Origin: an uncultured Porphyromonadaceae bacterium
GTDB lineage: Bacteria > Bacteroidota > Bacteroidia > Bacteroidales > Muribaculaceae
Direction: 5' to 3'
DNA: 11,941 nt
Assembly (NCBI GenBank): GCA_900551515.1
Contig: URWH01000042.1
Coordinates: forward strand, 1 to 11,941
The notes beneath the pieces were generated by a model. It saw only the letters and a list, made by a program, of their open reading frames with translations, made no database searches and was not told the DNA's origin. Within the stretch, counting starts at the first letter, position 1. Each line of letters starts with the position of its first letter. A program made the position numbers and the translations under genes. Below are positions 8,343 to 11,941 of the stretch, piece after piece.

Positions 8343-9947
8343 ATGTCAAGAATTCACCTCGCGCTTGTCGTTGTGATGACGGCTCTTTTTGCCGCCTGTA
8401 TCTCCAATGATCTGCCTTATCCCTGGGTTATGCCTTCGGTGGATAAAGTGGAAGTGAAGGATGTCGATGCCGAAGACCATGCTCTGCTCAACGGCATAGT
8501 GCGGATCGATTCAGTCAGCCGCACGATCTCGATGGATCTCACCGAGTGGGCAGATATCCGCAGTGTGGAGGTTGAAGATATTGTTTTTTCGGAAGGCACC
8601 ACATGCCTTGATCCGGAGGTGTTTCAGCACCCGCTCGATCTGACCGATCCTGTCACATTTAAGCTGGAGCGCTACGACCGCGTCTTTGAATGGACCATTT
8701 CGGCCACTCAAAACATTGATCGTTATTTCACGATAGCATCGCAGATCGGCACGGCGAATATCGATGTGGAAAACCACACGGTGACGGCCGTCGTGCCTAT
8801 GGCTCAGCCGCTCGACAACATCATGGTGCGCTCGCTGAAGCTTTCCGGCCCTCTCGGAGTGATGACGCCCGACATTGTCGGACAGCATGTCGACTTTACT
8901 GAGCCTGTGAAAGTGACCGTAAGCGAATTTGGCCGTGACACCGAGTGGACCATCACCGTCGGACAGACCGAGGTGAGCGTGGATCTCGAGCGTGTGGACG
9001 CATGGACTAATGTGGCATGGCTTTATGCAAATGCCGAAGTGGGCAAGACTAACGGCTTTGAATACCGTCGGGCCGATTCGGATGAATGGATTGTCGTTCC
9101 CGAAGAATGGATCACTCACAACGGAGGCAGCTACGTGGCCCGGCTGATACATCTCGAGTCGCAGACCGATTATGTGGCCCGCGCTACAAGCGATGATGAA
9201 CATTCCGTGGAAATGGAATTCACCACCGGCTCTGTCGTGCAGCTTCCTAACAGCGATTTCTCGCAATGGTATAAGGACGGCAAAGTGTGGAACCCGTGGC
9301 CGGCTGACGGCACGTCGTTCTGGTCGACGGGCAACCGTGGCGCAACAACATTGGGACAGAGCAACACTGTGCCGCTCGCCGATCCCTCTTCATCGACAGG
9401 ATATGCCGGTGCCATGCTCGAAACTAAATTCGTCGGCGTGTCGGTTCTCGGCAAACTGGCTGCGGGCAACCTGTTTGCGGGCGATTTCGTGAAAATCGAC
9501 GGCACAAACGGCATCCTCGATTTCGGCCGTCCGTTCACTCAGCGCCCCACAAAGCTCCGCGCGCGTCTGAAATACACCACCGCTCCGATATCCGACTGCA
9601 GCAAGTCGAATCCCGACTTCCAGTATATGAAGGGCGAGCCTGACACATGCATCGTGTGGTGTTCGCTCGGCGACTGGGATACGGCCTACGAGATCCGCAC
9701 CAATCCCAGCAACCGCAAGCTGTTCAACCGCAATGATGCCGGCGTCATCGCTTACGGCGAATTCACTTCCGGCTCTACGATCAGCGATTATATCGACGTG
9801 GAGATTCCGCTTGAGTACGTGGCCACGGACAGAATCCCGACCTATCTGCTTGTGACCGCTTCGGCTTCGAAATACGGTGACTATTTCACCGGCGGACGTG
9901 GAGCCACGCTCTATATATTGGAATATGAGCTGCTGTATGACTATTAA
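8343..9947 (+). CDS. lipoprotein with Ig-like repeats and PCMD-like C-terminal domain
   Basis: A 534-residue lipoprotein. ATG 8343 is chosen over an in-frame GTG at 8319 because the signal peptide MSRIHLALVVVMTALFAAC starts there and the GTG overlaps the previous gene; lipidation is at Cys 19. Residues about 30-112 and 113-198 form two similar modules, each ending in a conserved EWTI strand (FEWTISATQN and TEWTITVGQT), preceded by a D(L/F)T(D/E)PV motif, so they are a tandem repeat of Ig-like type seen in other Bacteroidetes lipoproteins. About 199-296 looks fibronectin III-like (WTNVAWLYANAE... ending MEFTTGS). About 298-534 is the PCMD-like domain: LPNSDFSQWY, WPADGTSFWSTGN, KLAAGNLFAGDF, FGRPFTQRPTKLRARLKY, and a closing ILEYELLYDY. 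The C-terminal domain is of the same kind as in the first lipoprotein of the block, with a different N-terminal stalk. It is probably displayed at the cell surface; ligand unknown. Confidence 0.87.
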   Translation: MSRIHLALVVVMTALFAACISNDLPYPWVMPSVDKVEVKDVDAEDHALLNGIVRIDSVSRTISMDLTEWADIRSVEVEDIVFSEGTTCLDPEVFQHPLDLTDPVTFKLERYDRVFEWTISATQNIDRYFTIASQIGTANIDVENHTVTAVVPMAQPLDNIMVRSLKLSGPLGVMTPDIVGQHVDFTEPVKVTVSEFGRDTEWTITVGQTEVSVDLERVDAWTNVAWLYANAEVGKTNGFEYRRADSDEWIVVPEEWITHNGGSYVARLIHLESQTDYVARATSDDEHSVEMEFTTGSVVQLPNSDFSQWYKDGKVWNPWPADGTSFWSTGNRGATTLGQSNTVPLADPSSSTGYAGAMLETKFVGVSVLGKLAAGNLFAGDFVKIDGTNGILDFGRPFTQRPTKLRARLKYTTAPISDCSKSNPDFQYMKGEPDTCIVWCSLGDWDTAYEIRTNPSNRKLFNRNDAGVIAYGEFTSGSTISDYIDVEIPLEYVATDRIPTYLLVTASASKYGDYFTGGRGATLYILEYELLYDY

Positions 9948-9961
9948 ACAGATGATATAAC

Positions 9962-9967
9962 AAGGAG
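9962..9967 (+). promoter_or_regulatory. strong Shine-Dalgarno sequence before the NfeD-like gene
   Basis: AAGGAG sits 6 bases before ATG 9974, a textbook spacing. Bacteroidetes genes usually lack such a site, and I see none this good before the other starts in the window. It fixes the start codon of the NfeD-like gene. Confidence 0.6.
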
Positions 9968-9973
9968 TAGGAT

Positions 9974-10432
9974 ATGGAACAACTGGTAATGCCAATGTGG
10001 TCAGTGTGGCTGATCATCGCCATAGCGCTTGTGATAATAGAGATATTCACCTCATCAGGCATCGCCCTGTGCATGGCTTTCGGTGCTTTTGCCGGAATGG
10101 TCTGCGCATTGTGCGGCGCCGGCATCGAAGTGCAGCTGATAATATGTGCTGTGGCTTTGATAAGCACACTGTTGTTTGTGCCGAAGCTGCTGAAACGCTA
10201 CAACCGTCTGTTCACTCCGAATGCCGACGGTGCAAGCAACATGGATGCCTTGATCGGACGCCGCGGGCGCATTGATACCGCCGAACCCGACGGATCGCGC
10301 GGCCGTATGAAAATCGACGGCGACCGCTGGGGCGTGCGCACAGCCGACGGCCAGCCGCTCGCCGAAAACCAGTTGGTCGAGGTGACAGGCTTCGACAGTA
10401 TCATACTGATCGTCAAGTCGGTGGCCGACTGA
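9974..10432 (+). CDS. short NfeD-family membrane protein
   Basis: A 152-residue protein of the short NfeD class (no ClpP-like protease domain). Residues about 9-27, 30-50 and 52-68 are hydrophobic and should form three membrane spans in the cytoplasmic membrane, with IEIFTSSG between the first two. After a basic loop (KLLKRYNRLF) residues about 88-152 form the OB-fold domain: LIGRRGRID, DGSRGRMKIDGDRWGVR, and LVEVTGFDSIILIVKS, all typical of NfeD C-terminal domains. NfeD proteins are known to be encoded beside SPFH/band 7 proteins and to act with them in membrane microdomains; the next gene is such a partner, 53 bases downstream. It lies 26 bases after the second lipoprotein with no terminator in between, so it may be read from the same transcript. 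Confidence 0.93.
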   Translation: MEQLVMPMWSVWLIIAIALVIIEIFTSSGIALCMAFGAFAGMVCALCGAGIEVQLIICAVALISTLLFVPKLLKRYNRLFTPNADGASNMDALIGRRGRIDTAEPDGSRGRMKIDGDRWGVRTADGQPLAENQLVEVTGFDSIILIVKSVAD

Positions 10433-10485
10433 AAAGCCAACTTGAAGATAACTTGAATTATTAATATCTTAAAAACAACTTTATT

Positions 10486-10698
10486 ATGGAAGTTTGGATT
10501 ATTCTCGGTGTGATAGTGCTTATGGCTATCATTATCGTATCGAATGCCGTCAAGGTTGTGCCGCAGTCGGAAACGCGCGTCATCGAACGTCTCGGACGTT
10601 TCCACAGCGTGCTGCCCGCCGGCCTTTTATTGACAAGCCGAAGGTGGTTTATGCCCGTCGCATCGAGCATGTGGGCAACCGCTCATATGTGCGCGTGA
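10486..10698 (+). pseudogene. N-terminal piece of a band 7 protein, separated by frameshift
   Basis: From ATG 10486 the first 46 codons give a standard band 7 start: a membrane anchor (WIILGVIVLMAIIIVSNAV) followed by KVVPQSETRVIERLGRFH and LPAG. After Gly 46 (codon 10621-10623) this frame becomes meaningless and stops at 10698. The expected continuation, IDKPKVVYARR, is found in the -1 frame starting at 10623. The piece is therefore the true N-terminus of the protein whose body is listed next. Homologs have a short GxNxxxPFxD segment across the join; here about five residues of it are absent, which fits a loss of about 16 bases (3n+1). Confidence 0.8.
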
Positions 10699-11444
10699 CC
10701 ACCACAAGCGTCATCGACCTTCGCGAACAGGTCTATGATTTCCCTTCACAGCAGGTGATCACGAAAGATAATGTGACGACCGAAATCAATGCGCTGCTCT
10801 ATTTCCAGATCGTCGACCCGAAGAAATCGGTGTATGAAATCGACAACCTTCCCAATGCGATTGAAAAACTCACGCAGACCTCACTCCGCAACGTGATAGG
10901 CGAGATGGAGCTTGATGAGACGCTGACATCGCGCGATACGATCAATGCCAAACTTCAGACCATTCTTGATGAGGCAACCAACAAATGGGGCGTGAAGGTG
11001 AACCGCGTAGAGCTGCAGGACATCACGCCTCCCGAAAGTGTGCGTGAAGCCATGGAGAAACAGATGCAGGCCGAACGCAACCGCCGTGCCGAGATCCTCA
11101 ACGCCGAAGGTGAGAAGAAATCGCTCATCCTGCGCTCGGAAGGCGAGAAGCAGTCAAAAATCAATCAGGCTGAAGCCGCCAAGCAGTCGGAAATCCTCCG
11201 TGCCGAAGGCGAAGCACGCGCAAAGATTCTTGAAGCCGAAGCTGAGGCCGAAGCAATACGCCGTGTCAGCGAGGCTGTCGCAGCATCCAACACCAATCCC
11301 GCATCCTATATGCTTGCCACGAAATATATCGAAACGCTCCGCGAGATGGTTGAAGGCAAAGATGCCAAGACTGTCTATATCCCTTATGAAGCCACGGGTG
11401 TGCTCAGCTCGATCGGCTCAATCAAAGAGATTTTCAATAAATAA
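10494..11444 (+). CDS. SPFH/band 7 (stomatin-like) protein, main body; gene frameshifted
   Basis: The frame open from 10494 carries the body of an SPFH/PHB protein, but only residues from codon 10623 on (PFIDKPK...) look genuine; the stretch encoded before it is the shifted reading of the real N-terminus. Visible next are the SPFH domain (DLREQVYDFPSQQVITKDNV, LLYFQIVDPKKSVYEI, LRNVIGEMELDETLTSRD, WGVKVNRVELQDITPP), then a long charged coiled coil with GEK and AEA repeats at about 11060-11280 that mediates oligomerisation, and a C-terminal segment with YMLATKYIETLREM. Relatives such as QmcA/stomatin-type proteins form rings on the cytoplasmic membrane and pair with NfeD, as here. Without its anchor the protein would probably not work. 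No ATG exists in this frame between the break and the SPFH core; GTG codons at 10644 and 10671 are the nearest alternatives. A real pseudogene, a strain-level deletion and an assembly error cannot be told apart here. Confidence 0.85.
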   Translation: MDYSRCDSAYGYHYRIECRQGCAAVGNARHRTSRTFPQRAARRPFIDKPKVVYARRIEHVGNRSYVRVTTTSVIDLREQVYDFPSQQVITKDNVTTEINALLYFQIVDPKKSVYEIDNLPNAIEKLTQTSLRNVIGEMELDETLTSRDTINAKLQTILDEATNKWGVKVNRVELQDITPPESVREAMEKQMQAERNRRAEILNAEGEKKSLILRSEGEKQSKINQAEAAKQSEILRAEGEARAKILEAEAEAEAIRRVSEAVAASNTNPASYMLATKYIETLREMVEGKDAKTVYIPYEATGVLSSIGSIKEIFNK

Positions 11445-11489
11445 TCAGGCCGGGGAGCAGTCATCATTCCCGGCAATCATAACGCAATT

Positions 11490-11530
11490 GCAGACGGCGA
11501 GTGGCTTGGCCATTTCGCCGTCTGCTTGTT
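11490..11530 (+). terminator. hairpin terminator after the NfeD/band 7 genes
   Basis: GCAGACGGCGA (11490-11500) pairs perfectly with TCGCCGTCTGC (11515-11525). The loop contains a further 4-bp stem, TGGC (11502-11505) with GCCA (11509-11512). The hairpin is followed by TTGTTGT, a modest U-rich tail. It lies 45 bases after the band 7 stop. A weaker 6-bp hairpin, GCCGGG (11449-11454) with CCCGGC (11469-11474), precedes it. Confidence 0.65.
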
Positions 11531-11941
11531 GTATGATGCTGTTAGAGCCGGTTCGACAATAAATGTTAAGGGCAGGGCGGTCAATCGTTGAGTGATTTTC
11601 TTCAGGTCATAAGGGAGCGATGGGGTTCCATCGTGACCGAAAGAGCTGAAGAAAAGCGCCAACGAGTGGCCGAGGCGAATGTAGCTTTCGTCCCGTCAAA
11701 TAAATATTTTATGGCATAATGTTGGTGAGGGTCAGAAGTATAGGGCATGAAAAGTATCGCGTCAAGATAAGTCAATGCCCGTGCCGGGGACAGACAGCAC
11801 TCATAGTTACGGCACAATCGTCACAAGGCTGCGCAGAAAACCCACGAATTTTGTTGATTGACTCCACTTGCGGAAATGATAATATAACGTGAGTTCGACG
11901 AAAATAATTAAAAGAGCGTCAACTGATTATCGTAAACTCTT
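11531..11941. other. gene-poor stretch at the right edge
   Basis: No convincing gene is seen in these 411 bases. The best plus-strand candidate is a short open frame ending at the TAA at 11717-11719. It has no ATG start (only TTG 11588) and reads as a hydrophilic, charged 43-residue peptide (IRERWGSIVTERAEEKRQR within it), which could be the eroded tail of a gene. Open frames on the minus strand here have no signal, domain or start context that I trust. The last 60 bases are AT-rich and may be the upstream region of a gene beyond the edge. Confidence 0.4.

Noticed and set aside
8511..9266. Minus-strand open frame (251 codons) within the second lipoprotein gene
   Set aside because: Antisense shadow of a gene with clear signal peptide and domain repeats; no family resemblance.
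10460..10475. Promoter TATCTTAA ahead of the band 7 gene
   Set aside because: It misses two of six conserved bases of TAnnTTTG and has no -33 partner, so it is not supported.
10621..10632. Programmed -1 frameshift at CCTTTTA to make a full band 7 protein
   Set aside because: The site lacks a proper XXXYYYZ slippery heptamer, I see no strong downstream stem, and slippage would still leave out the conserved GxNxxxPFxD residues.
1..11941. CRISPR array, tRNA, rRNA, insertion sequence or att site
   Set aside because: I saw no regularly spaced repeats, no tRNA-like folds, no transposase motifs and no flanking inverted repeats anywhere in the window.

Overview
The window looks like a chromosomal segment of a Bacteroidales bacterium, most likely from the Muribaculaceae or a close relative. 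The support is a fairly GC-rich genome with AT-rich spacers, promoter elements of the Bacteroidetes TAnnTTTG type, almost no Shine-Dalgarno use, and protein families largely confined to this phylum (DUF4923, DUF4493-like and PCMD-like lipoproteins). The family-level placement is inference.

Layout. Positions 2-1747 hold the C-terminal two thirds of the disaggregase ClpB, cut by the left edge. A small, probably surface-exposed lipoprotein (1799-2269) follows on the same strand. A perfect 28-bp palindrome (2295-2322) lies between it and the convergent minus-strand pair made of a DUF4923 protein (3222-3872) and a family 2 glycosyltransferase (2337-3206). Divergent promoters in 3873-4080 then start the minus-strand pair and a plus-strand block.

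The central part, 4081-9947, is a tight four-gene block: a large lipoprotein (DUF4493-like N-terminus, PCMD-like C-terminus), two paralogous small outer-membrane beta-barrel proteins, and a second lipoprotein with a PCMD-like C-terminus. The order is lipoprotein, barrel, barrel, lipoprotein, with gaps of 43, 6 and 10 bases. All four carry export signals, so the block plausibly builds one cell-surface assembly. This is the best candidate here for an undescribed system; its function is not known from the sequence.

Only 26 bases downstream is a short NfeD-type membrane protein, followed by its usual partner, an SPFH/band 7 (stomatin-like) protein. The band 7 gene is broken in this sequence: its membrane anchor and the rest of the protein are in different frames, and the conserved segment at the junction is missing. 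A hairpin at 11490-11525 probably ends this transcript. The last 410 bases contain no gene I can support.
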